NCBI RefSeq assembly: GCF_000344175.1
Contig: NZ_ALWW01000011.1
Coordinates: forward strand, 1-64,000
Origin: Listeria fleischmannii subsp. fleischmannii LU2006-1
Lineage (GTDB): Bacteria; Bacillota; Bacilli; Lactobacillales; Listeriaceae
Direction of reading: 5' to 3'
DNA: 64,000 nt
Position numbers and translations under genes: made by a program. Of this stretch, positions 25,222-34,868 are shown piece after piece; position 1 is the stretch's first letter; each line of letters opens with the position of its first letter. The notes under the pieces are model-generated. The model had not been told where the DNA came from. It did not search any database and was given only the letters and a program-made list of their open reading frames with translations.

Positions 25222-25683
25222 TTAATTTTCTACAAAAAAGCCTTCGTCGGCTAGATAGCTTTCGGCTGCTTCGAGTGTTTTATATACGGCTTCAACATTT
25301 CCTGCGGCATACACAATCCACATTTTATTTTCATAAATGAGTTCAAGAGTTTCTCCTGAGTCACTTTGATACGTAAATTTTTGACCTTCATCAAATATAT
25401 CTCCATCACTATCCATATACGATATGGCGGCTTCAATTAGTTCTACAAGTTCAAATTCTTTTGCATTATAGATATTAAAATAGCCTTGTTTATCCAGTGT
25501 GTCGCTGTCTAAATAAGGCGCGTAGACGTAGCCATTTCCGTTTGGGTGTAAATGTTTAATGAGGATTGATTTTTCGCGCTTACTTTCTGGGTAGTGATAG
25601 TTGATGCGGCCAAGTGAAACTTCTTTTTCTTCGAGTGCGCTGAATCGTGCAATGATTTGCTTTTTTTCTTCAAAAGATAACAT
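25222..25683 (-). CDS. conserved hypothetical protein of the virR operon
   Basis: 153 residues, acidic, no signal peptide or membrane segment. Contains MLSFEEKKQIIARFSALEEK at the start, a middle KHLHPNGNGYVYAPYLDSD and a C-terminal EAVYKTLEAAESYLADEGFF. I recognise it only as the gene between the epimerase-like gene and adenine deaminase in Listeria (lmo1743 position). Ribosome site GAAGAGAAG before ATG 25683. No function can be assigned. Confidence 0.75.
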   Translation of the reverse strand: MLSFEEKKQIIARFSALEEKEVSLGRINYHYPESKREKSILIKHLHPNGNGYVYAPYLDSDTLDKQGYFNIYNAKEFELVELIEAAISYMDSDGDIFDEGQKFTYQSDSGETLELIYENKMWIVYAAGNVEAVYKTLEAAESYLADEGFFVEN

Positions 25684-25699
25684 AGACTTCTCTTCTTTC

Positions 25700-26590
25700 T
25701 TATTTAAAATCTTTCATTTCCATTTGTTCTTTTGCCACAACGGGAAGCCAGTCATGGACATTTTGAAAGACAAAACCAAGCGCTTTTGCTTTACTATTGT
25801 CTAAATAATACGATTTAGGGATATCAAACGGCGATTCGTTTTCATCGTCTGCTTCTGCTAAATCTGTCACATGCGCTTTTTTCTTGGTTAATGTTTCTAA
25901 CAGTTGGATAAGTTCGTAAAGCTTTAAAATGCCGTCTGATGATGCGTTAACCGGGCCTTTAAAGTCAGACTTTGTTCCGATAAAAACTAAAAACTGGGCA
26001 GCCTCATCAGCTTCGATAAAACCAATTTCTGCCTCCTCGTTTTGAATGCCGATTTCCGTTCCTTTTAAGATTCTGGATGTATGAAATTGTAGTCGTTTTG
26101 TATAATCCTGAACACCTAATACGATTGGGAAACGTACCGCTACCACATCAAAATCTGCTTTTTGAAAATAAACAGCTTCTCCTAATCTTTTTCCTTCGCC
26201 ATAATCAAAATCCAGTCGGTCACCGAGAATAATTTCGTAATGTAAGCTGTCGAAATCTTTTTCCAGAAGTGCTCGACCTTTTACCCCATAAACAGAAAGA
26301 GAAGATGTATATATAAGACGCGTTTTCTGCCCTTTAAAAGCTTGAATTAAGTAAAGAGCATCTTGCGGGGAAAAACAAATATTATCGTAAATCACATCAA
26401 AATGTTCTCGTGCAAGTTGGAACATATCTTCTCGTTTCTCCCGGTTAAGCACTAAATGCCTGACGCCTTCCGGTAAATGGACATCTGCCTTACCTCGTGT
26501 TACAACTGTGACACGGTGCCCTTCTTCAAGCAACAGTTCTACTAATCGTTTTCCAAAAAAACGCGTGCCGCCTAAAACTAAAATTTTCAA
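25700..26590 (-). CDS. NAD-dependent epimerase/dehydratase family protein
   Basis: Extended SDR-type protein, 296 residues. NAD-binding MKILVLGGTRFFGKRLVELL at the N-terminus, then YTSSLSVYGV. The Tyr-x-x-x-Lys motif of classical SDRs is not clear (a YGEGKRLGEAV segment at about residue 150 is the nearest). Second gene of the virR operon, after the hairpin at 26625-26663. Substrate unknown; sugar-nucleotide or isoflavone-reductase-type chemistry are possible. Confidence 0.8.
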   Translation of the reverse strand: MKILVLGGTRFFGKRLVELLLEEGHRVTVVTRGKADVHLPEGVRHLVLNREKREDMFQLAREHFDVIYDNICFSPQDALYLIQAFKGQKTRLIYTSSLSVYGVKGRALLEKDFDSLHYEIILGDRLDFDYGEGKRLGEAVYFQKADFDVVAVRFPIVLGVQDYTKRLQFHTSRILKGTEIGIQNEEAEIGFIEADEAAQFLVFIGTKSDFKGPVNASSDGILKLYELIQLLETLTKKKAHVTDLAEADDENESPFDIPKSYYLDNSKAKALGFVFQNVHDWLPVVAKEQMEMKDFK

Positions 26591-26624
26591 AAAAAGCCCC
26601 CTCCTTCTCTTTTATGTAAAAACA

Positions 26625-26663
26625 GGAAGTAAACGTTTCCCGTAAGTTAGGAAATCTACTTCC
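26625..26663 (-). terminator. hairpin after virR, possible attenuating terminator
   Basis: Inverted repeat GGAAGTA..GTTTCC (26625-26640) / GGAAA..TACTTCC (26650-26663), followed on the minus strand by TGTTTTTA. Between virR and the rest of its operon, so it may reduce expression of the distal genes. Confidence 0.55.
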
Positions 26664-26669
26664 AGCATT

Positions 26670-27347
26670 TTATTCAATCATATACCCCTGGCCTTTTTTC
26701 GTTTTAATAAAGTCATCTAAACCGATTTCGGAAAGTTTTTTCCGTATACGTACAACATTGACGGTTAAGGTATTATCATCGACAAAACTTTCATCTTCCC
26801 AAAGTGCGCGCATAATTTCATCACGACTAACGATACTTCCTTTTTGTTTCATCAATTCATATAAGATTAAAAACTCATTTTTAGTTAACTCAATCTTTTC
26901 GTCAAAATAAGTGAGTGTATTCGTATCAATGTGTAAAAACACATTATTATGCTCCATTACATTCGGTTCTTCTAATTCAGCGTATGAATAGGTGCGCCTA
27001 AGAAGTGCATTGATTCGTGCCATTAGAACATCTAAATCGACAGGTTTTTCAATATAATAATCTGCTCCCATGTTCATCCCCATAATTTGATCCATTCTTG
27101 AGTTTCGTGATGATAGGAATATGATTGGAACATTGGATACTTCGCGAATTTGATTGCACCAGTAAAAACCATCAAAATAAGGTAAATTGACATCTAAAAT
27201 AACCAGTTGTGGTTCAAACTCTAAAAACTCATTTAAAATGTTATTAAAGTCACTTACAAGTTGAATTTCAAATCCCCATTTTACAAGATGTTTTTGGATG
27301 GTGTCTCGAATGACCACATCATCTTCTACAATATAAACTTTAACCAT
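26670..27347 (-). CDS. virR: response regulator VirR
   Basis: OmpR-type regulator, in Listeria the activator of dltABCD, mprF and an antimicrobial-peptide exporter. 225 residues: receiver domain with acidic pocket EDD (8-10), phospho-acceptor Asp52 in VILDVNLPYFDG, Lys in YYIEKPVDL; C-terminal winged helix with DNTLTVNVVRIRKKLSEIG. First gene of the operon that ends with virS; preceded by virAB on the same strand. Confidence 0.92.
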   Translation of the reverse strand: MVKVYIVEDDVVIRDTIQKHLVKWGFEIQLVSDFNNILNEFLEFEPQLVILDVNLPYFDGFYWCNQIREVSNVPIIFLSSRNSRMDQIMGMNMGADYYIEKPVDLDVLMARINALLRRTYSYAELEEPNVMEHNNVFLHIDTNTLTYFDEKIELTKNEFLILYELMKQKGSIVSRDEIMRALWEDESFVDDNTLTVNVVRIRKKLSEIGLDDFIKTKKGQGYMIE

Positions 27348-27404
27348 ATTTTTGCCTCCAATTCCCTCATCTCTATTTTAGCCGATTCCAATCGTTTTTG
27401 CCAA

Positions 27405-29387
27405 CTACGGCTGATAACGGGTGACGATATTCGTATAGCTATTCACGCAAATCCAGTAATACAATCCGTAGAATACACAGTAAATACTTGTCACGATAAT
27501 GACAGGCATCTGTAAACTATATTCTAAATTTCTAGATAGCCCAATCATGGCAAAGATACTATGGGAGATTCCTAGGAGGAGCGGAATAACAAACATAGGC
27601 GCAATTTGTCTGGAAATAATCCCTCTAAGTTCGCGTTTCGTTAGGCCCAGCTTAAAGAGTGTTGTAAATTGATTTTGCTCTAAATAAGCATCTGTCACTT
27701 GTTTAAAATAAATTACACTGCCTGTTGCAAGGAAGAAAACAAGTCCGATAAAAATACCGATAAATAAAATGGTGCCCATCAAAATTGAAACCATATGATA
27801 GTTCGAATAATAACTTGAAAAAGTAGGTGACCAAATATTTACCTTTCCTTCTGCTGCGACTTGAATTTTATTTCCTAGATTTTCAGAATGATCCACTTCT
27901 GTCACATCATACATCGCCACTTTTTGAACTTTTAAATGTTCTTTTAAACGGTTATAAAAATCGTCATTTACAACAAGTAACGCATCCGCAAAACCTGAGT
28001 TAAAAACGGGATTTGGACGAAAATCTATCACTTGAATTTCACCAAAACCTGTTTTTTTATCGTCTGAAACAATTTGAAAAGTATGCGCTTTTAGTTCTTG
28101 TTTCCGTCTTTCATGTAAATTATTGGTTTCTCTTCCAACATAAATCGCTTCTCCGTTATTCAAATGATGGATAGGCTTATTTTTTCGGTCTTCTATTAAA
28201 TTAATTCGATTAAATTCCGACTCCGGTATGAACGAAAATTTCGCCTGATTTTGATAGTAATTAAACGGCATTTTTTCAAGTTCATTTTTAACACTTGCGT
28301 TAATATAAGAAGATTTGGTGCGATAACGCAACTTATGCTCTTTATCGCGGGAAATAATCCGAACAATTTCTTCATCTTTATCGGGCGAAATATTTAAAAG
28401 TTGATAGCTACTTGGATTTTCTGTCTTTACTTGTTCAATGGTGACATAATAAAAACCGCTTATCGCGCCAATAATGGTTAAGGTTGTCGCACTCAAAATC
28501 GCAATCATCGCAAGTGTATTCGCATTTTTTCGAACGCGATAACGTAATGAAGTGATGGTAATTAAATTTGTCCCGTGGTAATAGGATGACTTTTTATTGT
28601 AGACAAATCGCAGACTAAGAGGCATTGAGTGGCGAATAAAAAGCCATGTTCCCACAATGACTGAGAAAAGCACAATCAAAACGCCTCTGCCAAACCCAAT
28701 TTTAGTCCAAAGCGGAGAATTTTGAATGACCTGGATCGCTAAAAAGTAACCGAAACCGATTAAGCTGATGCCGATGATGGTTAGGATAACGGAACCTTTT
28801 GCTGCCTTTTTTTCACGTTCTTCTGTTTTAAAGAGCTTTAGTAAACTATAACGAAAGATGAGATAAATCGCGTATAGGGACGTTATGCCCATAATAATAA
28901 AGAAGGTATAGACGGTGTCTGTAATCGCACTAGCAGAGACGATTAGTTTTGTGTCTACGCGCAAATTCACAATCCAAAAAAGGAGCATAATAAATAATTT
29001 CGAAAAGAAAATACCTGTTAAAATCCCTGTGAGTAAAGCAAGTAAATAAGTTAATAGGTTCTCAAATATAATAATCATGCTGATTTGACTTTTTCTCAAG
29101 CCTAAAAGGGCATATAAACCAAACTCCCGCTTTCTCCTTTTTAAGAAATAGCTATTGGAATAAAAGATAAAGAAGCCTACAAATAAGATTAAAATGACGC
29201 CGGCAAATGAGAATAAGGAATTTCCAAGTACTTCCCAGCGCATAAAAATTTTATTAATAAGTGGGTTTTTTGCAAGTGAGATAAATGTAAAATAAATCAA
29301 AACGCTAATCGCAATACTAATAAAATAAATAACGTATTGATTGAAGTTTTTCACCATATTGGTTACGGCAATTTTAAAAAGTGTCAT
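27405..29387 (-). CDS. virB: VirB, BceB/FtsX-type ABC transporter permease
   Basis: Membrane subunit of the VirAB complex that senses and possibly removes antimicrobial peptides and signals to VirS. Start taken at ATG 29387 (MTLFKIAVTN), inside the end of virA; the upstream codons at 29402 lie in virA. About 660 residues with ten predicted membrane helices and the large extracellular domain (roughly residues 310-520) between helices 7 and 8 typical for BceB; FtsX motif SLRYRVRKNANTLAMIAIL. Stop 58 bases before virR. Confidence 0.9.
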   Translation of the reverse strand: MTLFKIAVTNMVKNFNQYVIYFISIAISVLIYFTFISLAKNPLINKIFMRWEVLGNSLFSFAGVILILFVGFFIFYSNSYFLKRRKREFGLYALLGLRKSQISMIIIFENLLTYLLALLTGILTGIFFSKLFIMLLFWIVNLRVDTKLIVSASAITDTVYTFFIIMGITSLYAIYLIFRYSLLKLFKTEEREKKAAKGSVILTIIGISLIGFGYFLAIQVIQNSPLWTKIGFGRGVLIVLFSVIVGTWLFIRHSMPLSLRFVYNKKSSYYHGTNLITITSLRYRVRKNANTLAMIAILSATTLTIIGAISGFYYVTIEQVKTENPSSYQLLNISPDKDEEIVRIISRDKEHKLRYRTKSSYINASVKNELEKMPFNYYQNQAKFSFIPESEFNRINLIEDRKNKPIHHLNNGEAIYVGRETNNLHERRKQELKAHTFQIVSDDKKTGFGEIQVIDFRPNPVFNSGFADALLVVNDDFYNRLKEHLKVQKVAMYDVTEVDHSENLGNKIQVAAEGKVNIWSPTFSSYYSNYHMVSILMGTILFIGIFIGLVFFLATGSVIYFKQVTDAYLEQNQFTTLFKLGLTKRELRGIISRQIAPMFVIPLLLGISHSIFAMIGLSRNLEYSLQMPVIIVTSIYCVFYGLYYWICVNSYTNIVTRYQP

Positions 29388-30143
29388 CCGCTTCACCACC
29401 AAGCATAGCTAAAACATCTAATATTTTTTGAAAAAAGTGTTTCCGTGTTGTCTTGCCCCGGTGAATTTCTGTATAAAGTTCCCCGTCTTTAATAAAAAGG
29501 ACGCGCTCGGAATAACTGGCGGCAAAAGCATCATGCGTCACCATAAGAATCGTGGCCTGCTTATGCTCTTTCGCCTGCACAAGGCCTTCAAGCAAGTTCG
29601 TAGCGGCTTTTGAATCAAGAGCGCCCGTTGGCTCATCCGCAAAAATAAGGGCTGGATTTGTAATCATAGCCCGACAAACGGCTGTACGTTGTTTCTGACC
29701 ACCTGATACTTCGCTCGGAAATTTATCGCGTATGTCGAAAATGCCAAACTGGCGGGCAATTTCTTCAAAGCGGACTTCAATTTCAAAAGGTTTCACGCGA
29801 TTTAATGAAAGTGGCAAAACCACATTGTCTTTTATCGACATCGTTTCTAGTAAATTATAATCTTGGAAAATAAAGCCAAGCTGGTCACGGCGAAACATGG
29901 CCAGTTCTTTTTGCCGCATATCGGAAAGGGAATTCCCGTCAATTTCAATCTCCCCTGAAGTGGGGAATCAATTGAAGAAAGGACGTTTAGTAAGGTTGAC
30001 TTCCCTGCTCCAGACGGTCCCATGACACTGACAAACTCACCCTTTCTAACCTCTAAAGAAATGCTATTTAAAGCGGGAAAAAGACTTCCTTTTGACCCGT
30101 AAACTTTTCGTACTTTATGGGCTTTTAAAATAAGATTTTCCAT
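29374..30143 (-). pseudogene. virA: VirA, ABC transporter ATPase, broken by one missing C
   Basis: Energises VirB. The N-terminal part (ATG 30143) has Walker A GPSGAGKSTLLNVLS; the C-terminal part has the Q-loop GFIFQDYNLLE, signature VSGGQKQRTAVCRA, Walker B ALIFADEPTGALD and the H-loop MVTHD. They are in different frames: the first ends in nonsense after SSIDSPLQG. Adding one C to the C4 run (G4 on plus, 29962-29965) gives SSIDSPTSGEIEIDGNSLSD joined to MRQKELAMFRRDQ and a normal 256-residue protein. Homopolymer indel, so sequencing error is likely; if true, VirAB is inactive. Confidence 0.85.
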
Positions 30144-30260
30144 CGTTTTCCTCCCGACATTTCGTCATCTTTGCTATTTTACAGTATAACGAAAGAATTG
30201 AACATGGTCTATAGTTGTAGAAATTCTTTCTTTTTATTTGGCCATCTTCAGTAGTGGGCT

Positions 30261-30290
30261 AATAAAAAAAGTAGGAGCATGCCCCTACTT
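30261..30290 (-). terminator. terminator of the 30289-30792 gene
   Basis: AAGTAGG (30269-30275), AGCATGCC loop region, CCTACTT (30284-30290); on the minus strand it is followed by TTTTTTTATT. Overlaps the stop codon. Confidence 0.8.
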
Positions 30291-30792
30291 AACTTGATAA
30301 AACTGGGTTTGTTTCAAAATTTTGGTCTTGTTCGCCAAATTCTAGGACACAGGCTTGAATTAACTCTGCTAAATCACTTAGTGCCATTTCACTGTCATAG
30401 GCTGAAATATCCCAAACGAGCTCTTTTTTATCTTTAATCGTTGTATAAAGCTCTAAGCGACCGTAATAAAAAATAGCTATTCGTGGTGTTTTAAGCTCTA
30501 ATTCATAAATTGCCTGCCACGTTTGAAAATCCCCGCGATAACTGATTCCTTTTGTTGAAAGCTCCATGGTCGGTTGCACATTCAACAGACGAAAAACAGG
30601 TCGCAAAACGACTGCTGAAAGGAAAATCAAGAGAATAATTTCTTCTGTACCCGTAACCCCTTTTAAATGACTAAAAACTAAATATATTAAAACGCTAAGC
30701 GCAAGTGTCATGAGCACATTTGAAAAAATAAGTCGTCTATTCACCATCAACCGAATATTTTCAAAAGACTTTAATTTTGCTAATTTATCCAT
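30289..30792 (-). CDS. membrane protein of unknown function (two N-terminal helices, cytosolic domain)
   Basis: 167 residues from ATG 30792 (GAAAGGATAGG upstream). Two predicted membrane segments at about residues 20-42 and 49-66, then a soluble part ELSTKGISYRGDFQTWQAIY resembling a PH-like/YcxB-type domain attached to membrane helices. Monocistronic, with its own terminator. I do not recognise a function. Confidence 0.7.
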   Translation of the reverse strand: MDKLAKLKSFENIRLMVNRRLIFSNVLMTLALSVLIYLVFSHLKGVTGTEEIILLIFLSAVVLRPVFRLLNVQPTMELSTKGISYRGDFQTWQAIYELELKTPRIAIFYYGRLELYTTIKDKKELVWDISAYDSEMALSDLAELIQACVLEFGEQDQNFETNPVLSS

Positions 30793-30864
30793 CAACCTAT
30801 CCTTTCTATACCTACTTAATCTTATTCTACACTATCTGGCAAGTAATAAAAAGGGGAAATTCCA

Positions 30865-30894
30865 TTGACCGCGAATTCTAACAAGTGTTAAAAT
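30865..30894 (+). promoter_or_regulatory. SigA promoter of aroK
   Basis: -35 TTGACC (30865-30870), 18-bp spacer, -10 TAAAAT (30889-30894), 25 bases before the aroK ATG with AAAGGGGG ribosome site. Confidence 0.6.
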
Positions 30895-30919
30895 ACAAAT
30901 AAACTAAAGGGGGAAAAAC

Positions 30920-31423
30920 ATGGTCAAACAGCTTATTTTAACAGGTTTTATGGGCGCCGGCAAAACGACGATTGGCGAGCTTTTAGCACAGAAGATGGCC
31001 CTCCCATTTATTGATATTGATAAGATGATTGAGAAAGAACAAGGAAAATCCATACGGGCCATTTTTGATACAGAAGGCGAAGAAGCGTTTCGCAAAATGG
31101 AGCAAGCCAAACTGACAGATTTACGGGAAACCTCAGCCGTTATTTCAACAGGAGGAGGAATTGTGCTAAATGAAATGAATCAAACCCTACTCATTCAGCA
31201 CCCCGCGCCTGTTTTTTACTTAAAAACGAGTCCGAAAATCTTTTTAAATCGCTTACGAAACGACAAAACAAGACCTCTTCTTCAGGCTAAAACGAGTGAG
31301 GAAGTCATCGCCATTTTCGAAAGTCGCACACCACTATATGAGAAAACTGCCAATTATGTGATCATAACCGACCATAGAGACCCTTACGAAATTGCAGATG
31401 AAATTTTAGCTCAAATCAAATAA
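30920..31423 (+). CDS. aroK: shikimate kinase
   Basis: Phosphorylates shikimate at O3, fifth step of the chorismate pathway, cytosol. 167 residues, family length. Walker A GFMGAGKTTIG (residues 9-19), shikimate-binding ISTGGGIVL, and the lid Arg in RNDKTRPLL. The residues DIDKMIE follow the family DxD motif. Lone plus-strand gene among minus-strand genes, followed by a palindromic element. Confidence 0.93.
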   Translation: MVKQLILTGFMGAGKTTIGELLAQKMALPFIDIDKMIEKEQGKSIRAIFDTEGEEAFRKMEQAKLTDLRETSAVISTGGGIVLNEMNQTLLIQHPAPVFYLKTSPKIFLNRLRNDKTRPLLQAKTSEEVIAIFESRTPLYEKTANYVIITDHRDPYEIADEILAQIK

Positions 31424-31552
31424 GGCCGGGGCGTAATTCATTTCCTTGCTTGGAATAAAAAATAACGGCAAAAAAGAATCGTTTAAGATAGCCATTTTTA
31501 AAAAATGGATTTTAAACGATTCTTTTGTTATTTTGAGTTATGTCAGAGCCTC
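31424..31552. repeat. nested inverted-repeat element, diverged relative of 12070-12213, terminator of aroK
   Basis: Inner arms AAAAAGAATCGTTTAA (from 31471) and TTAAACGATTCTTTT (to 31525) enclose CCATTTTT/AAAAATGG. Weaker outer arms AAGGCCGGGGCGTAA and TTATGTCAGAGCCTC match the outer arms of the other element imperfectly. T-rich tails on both strands allow termination of both convergent genes. Confidence 0.65.
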
Positions 31553-31556
31553 ATTT

Positions 31557-32090
31557 TTATTGAATACAACGTTTACACCAAAGCTCCGGTAAAATGGCGG
31601 TATAATCTTTCGTAAAGGTAAGTAAATCATAAAACATTTGATCATAGTAGCCTGATTCATCTGTCTCTATTTCTTTTAAAACATGCAAAGCATCCAGCGC
31701 CTTATCACGCAAAACAGGCAAAATGTAGCCGGTTATTTTTATTTGACCAAGAGCCGCACTCACAGCAATTTGCATGGATAAACGTGTGTTTTCATCTTGG
31801 GCCTCACGCATTTTTTGAAGCGCTAGCGCATCATAGTCTTTTGGTTCCACAAATGAAATCCCTTTTTCTTCCGCAAAATGCTTCGGGAAAGCCGATAAAT
31901 TTAAACCTTCATCCGACTTATCTTTAAAATAGGCAGTGAGACGTTCTAAAACTTCTTGACTTACAGCGCTACCAAAAGGCGCTTCTTTTTTTGCCGTATC
32001 ATAATAAATATCTAATTTAAAGTGCTCTGTAAAATGCGGGTGGCTCGTTTCTTTTTGAATACCATTTTCATTATCAAAATACATCGTCAT
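31557..32090 (-). CDS. hypothetical protein
   Basis: About 177 residues from ATG 32090 (MTMYFDNENG); in-frame TTG 32096 and ATG 32132 are alternatives and no ribosome site is convincing (AGAAGGG lies 11 bases before the TTG). Soluble, mainly helical, acidic, with a C-terminal DQMFYDLLTFTKDYTAILPE and two Cys in ELWCKRCIQ at the end. I recall similar sequence in uncharacterised Bacillales proteins but cannot name a family. Could be the remaining part of a longer protein. Confidence 0.6.
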   Translation of the reverse strand: MTMYFDNENGIQKETSHPHFTEHFKLDIYYDTAKKEAPFGSAVSQEVLERLTAYFKDKSDEGLNLSAFPKHFAEEKGISFVEPKDYDALALQKMREAQDENTRLSMQIAVSAALGQIKITGYILPVLRDKALDALHVLKEIETDESGYYDQMFYDLLTFTKDYTAILPELWCKRCIQ

Positions 32091-32167
32091 ACTCAAAAGC
32101 CAACATTCCCTTCTATGTGAAGTTTTTCTCATGATTATTGTATCAAAATTTCAGGGAAAAAGCACGA

Positions 32168-32647
32168 TTATTCTTGGGCTAATTCTTTTAAGCGACTTCC
32201 TTCAATACGATAAACGGTCCATTCATCCATCGGCACTGCTTCCATCTTTAAATAAAAAGCGATGCTCGGCTGATTTGAATCTAAACACCACCATTCTAAC
32301 CTTCCGCAACCTCTTGCAACTCCAATCTTAGCTAGCTCGGTTAAAAACGCCTTACCAAATCCACGACCACGATAATTTTCCCGAACATACAAATCTTCTA
32401 AATAAATACCTGATCGTCCTAAAAATGTAGAGAAATTATGGAAAAACAAAGCAAAACCAACAATTTGATTTTCATATACGCCAAAAATAACTTCTGCCGT
32501 TTTCTTTTCGAATAGCCATTCTTGTAAAAGTTCTTCTGTTGCTACAACTTCTTCTAATAAACCTTCATATTCTGCTAGTTCACGTATAAATTGCAAAATA
32601 AGGGGCACTTCTGTTTTTTTAGCAAAGCGAAATTGTATCGCTGTCAT
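32168..32647 (-). CDS. GNAT family N-acetyltransferase
   Basis: 159 residues resembling diamine/thialysine-type acetyltransferases: VPLILQFIRELAEYEGLLEE, IYLEDLYVRENYRGRGFGKA (acetyl-CoA loop RGRGFGK) and WWCLDSNQPSIAFYLKMEAV. Ends with the short YRIEGSRLKELA typical of that branch. Located 10 bases downstream of the rRNA methyltransferase gene, probably co-transcribed. Substrate unknown (polyamine or thialysine-like suggested by similarity). Confidence 0.85.
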   Translation of the reverse strand: MTAIQFRFAKKTEVPLILQFIRELAEYEGLLEEVVATEELLQEWLFEKKTAEVIFGVYENQIVGFALFFHNFSTFLGRSGIYLEDLYVRENYRGRGFGKAFLTELAKIGVARGCGRLEWWCLDSNQPSIAFYLKMEAVPMDEWTVYRIEGSRLKELAQE

Positions 32648-32657
32648 TTGATCCCTC

Positions 32658-34022
32658 CTACTTGAGCTCTAACGCAACCACGTTTTCAACATGCGTCGTC
32701 ATTGGAAACATATCAACGGGTTGGACAGTCGAAACGCCGTAACCACCTTCATTTAAAATGCGTAAATCGCGGGCAAGTGTGGCCGGATCACAGGAAACAT
32801 AAACGACTTTTTTAGGTTGCATTTTTAAAATGGTCGCTAGCAATTTTTCGTCGCAACCTTTTCTCGGGGGATCGACAACAAGGACGTCTGCGCGAATCCC
32901 TTTTTTATACCAAGCAGGAATAACTTCTTCGGCTTTTCCGGTTTCAAATGTCACGTTTTCAATTTGGTTTAATTTGGCATTTTTTCGTGCGTCATGAATC
33001 GCTTGGTCGACGATTTCAACGCCATAAACATGTTTGGCTTTTTGAGCTAAGCAAAGCGAGATGGAACCAATACCGCAATAGGCATCAATCACCGTTTCAT
33101 TTCCTGTTAAATCGGCTGCATCAAGAGCTTTTTGGTAGAGAATTTCCGTTTGCTCTGGGTTAACCTGATAAAAACTGCGCGCAGAAATTGCAAATTGGAT
33201 GCCATGAATGCTGTCTGTAATTGTATCCGGACCAAAAAGTGTCACCGTTTTATCACCTAAAATCACATTCGTTTTGTTTGGATTGACATTTTGCACAATA
33301 GAGGTAACACCTGAAACGCGTTTTTTTAGTTGCTCAACAATCGCCTCTTTATTTGGAAAATCAAGTGTACGTGTAATTAAAACGAGCATCAGCTCACCAG
33401 AAGATTTTCCAACACGCGTCATAATGTGCCGCAAATCGCCGTGATGAGTCACTTCATTATAAGGCTCCGTATAAAATTCCGCGAAAACCTCACGCGCCTC
33501 CTGAATAGCCGCATCACTTTTTTCATCTTGAATCAGGCACGTCTCCATATCAATAATATCATGGCTTCTTTTTTGGTAAAAACCTGCGCCAAGTTTTCCG
33601 TTCACATACCCAACAGGGACTTGCGATTTATTTCGATAGCGAAATGGTTTTGCCATCCCAATTGTTGGCAGGACTTCCGTTTCAAGTTTTCCAACTCGGC
33701 GGATTAACTGCTCCACTTGATTTTTTTTAAACAAAAGTTGCCCCTCGTAAGATAAATGTTGCAACTGACAGCCACCGCATTTGTGATACACCGGACAAGG
33801 TGGTGTGACGCGATTTGGGCTCTCTTTTTCAATCTTTTCTATTCTGGCAAAACCAAATTTTTTATTTACCTTAACCACTTTCACACGCACTTCTTCGCCT
33901 GGTAGTCCATCTTTTATAAAGAGCGGATATCCATCTATTTTGGCGACCCCGCTTCCGTCATGCGTCAGGTCTTCAATTGTAACTGTAAGCATCTGATTTT
34001 TTTCTAAGTGAACCTCTCTCAT
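32658..34022 (-). CDS. rlmD: 23S rRNA (uracil-5-)-methyltransferase RlmD/RumA family
   Basis: S-adenosylmethionine-dependent methyltransferase for U in 23S rRNA; in Firmicutes the RlmCD type can modify U747 and U1939. About 454 residues from ATG 34022 ([10 protein letters not shown]) which has AAAGGGG 7 bases upstream. N-terminal TRAM domain, Fe-S Cys set in [18 protein letters not shown] site [28 protein letters not shown], and catalytic Cys in [13 protein letters not shown]. Naming as RlmD rather than RlmC or dual RlmCD is by family only. Confidence 0.88.
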   Translation of the reverse strand: MREVHLEKNQMLTVTIEDLTHDGSGVAKIDGYPLFIKDGLPGEEVRVKVVKVNKKFGFARIEKIEKESPNRVTPPCPVYHKCGGCQLQHLSYEGQLLFKKNQVEQLIRRVGKLETEVLPTIGMAKPFRYRNKSQVPVGYVNGKLGAGFYQKRSHDIIDMETCLIQDEKSDAAIQEAREVFAEFYTEPYNEVTHHGDLRHIMTRVGKSSGELMLVLITRTLDFPNKEAIVEQLKKRVSGVTSIVQNVNPNKTNVILGDKTVTLFGPDTITDSIHGIQFAISARSFYQVNPEQTEILYQKALDAADLTGNETVIDAYCGIGSISLCLAQKAKHVYGVEIVDQAIHDARKNAKLNQIENVTFETGKAEEVIPAWYKKGIRADVLVVDPPRKGCDEKLLATILKMQPKKVVYVSCDPATLARDLRILNEGGYGVSTVQPVDMFPMTTHVENVVALELK

Positions 34023-34048
34023 CTTTGTGCCCCTTTCTTTCGCCATTT

Positions 34049-34080
34049 AAAAAGCAGAGCCTACTAGGGTCCCTGCTTTT
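34049..34080 (-). terminator. terminator of the 34079-34846 gene
   Basis: AAAAGCAGaG (from 34049) pairs with CCCTGCTTTT (34071-34080) around CCTACTAGGGT; T-run follows on the minus strand. Overlaps the stop codon. Confidence 0.7.
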
Positions 34081-34846
34081 ATTTCATAATATATTCCATA
34101 CCAACCGGGCTATATACATGCACTTGTTTAGAGCTTGATAAAATTAGCCAAGAATTTTTAGTAACATTAAAATCATAAAATAATTCTTTTGAAAAAGCAC
34201 GAACTGATTTTGCCTTCGTTTGAAAAGAATCATCAAGCGCCAAACTATTTGACGAGACATCCATTTGAAGAGCGTCCATACTATCTTTAGCTAAATCATC
34301 CGAAAAACGAACTTGAACGGTTGATTTTGTGTGCACTTGATTATTTTCGCGTGTTAAACGAATCGCATTACTTCCAGTTTCAATACTTCTTGTACCACTT
34401 TCAATTTGATAATTTGAAATTCCAGTATATGCATGATCCATTGGATATTTAAATTTAGCGTTATTAATGTATTCCGCAACATTTGGTGCTGTTATGACTA
34501 ATCGATAAGCCTTTATCCCGTCGTAAATGGAATTTTCAAGAGCTAGTTGCTTTAAAAGTTTTGCATCTGTCACTTCCACAACAAGATTACCATTTTTTAA
34601 AATTTTAACATCTGTATTTTTTTCAAATGGTGTAACGAAAATGTCGTTGGTTAAAGGAATTGGCGTTTTTGAATCTATCCACACACGATTACTCGCAATT
34701 AAATCCGCTTCATTCTGATCCGGTGTCACTTCATCTGCCTGTACATTCCATACAACAAAAAGAACAAGTAAGGCTAGCAGGATGAAAAGAGTACTTAGAA
34801 ATAAAGTTTTTTTAAATCTGGCTACTTTTTCCAAGTATTCACCCAC
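34079..34846 (-). CDS. membrane-anchored extracytoplasmic protein of unknown function
   Basis: 255 residues; N-terminal cytosolic stretch then one membrane helix (about residues 15-36, TLFILLALLVLFVVWNV) and a 215-residue outer domain rich in beta structure without Cys. Its own promoter (34869-34897) and terminator make it a single-gene unit, directly downstream of a GT2 glycosyltransferase gene on the same strand. I do not recognise a domain. An envelope role is inferred from topology only. Confidence 0.7.
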   Translation of the reverse strand: MGEYLEKVARFKKTLFLSTLFILLALLVLFVVWNVQADEVTPDQNEADLIASNRVWIDSKTPIPLTNDIFVTPFEKNTDVKILKNGNLVVEVTDAKLLKQLALENSIYDGIKAYRLVITAPNVAEYINNAKFKYPMDHAYTGISNYQIESGTRSIETGSNAIRLTRENNQVHTKSTVQVRFSDDLAKDSMDALQMDVSSNSLALDDSFQTKAKSVRAFSKELFYDFNVTKNSWLILSSSKQVHVYSPVGMEYIMK

Positions 34847-34868
34847 TTTCTATTTTTTTGACTCTACC

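Noticed and set aside
26625..26663. GGAAACGTTTACTTCC next to virR as a LacI-type operator
   Set aside because: Although it contains AAACGTTT, it lies within an inverted repeat after the virR stop with a T-rich tail, which fits a terminator better than a promoter operator.
29950..29970. Programmed ribosomal frameshift in virA
   Set aside because: No slippery heptamer followed by a stimulatory structure; other ABC ATPases of this type do not use frameshifting, and similar one-base changes occur in other homopolymers in the window.
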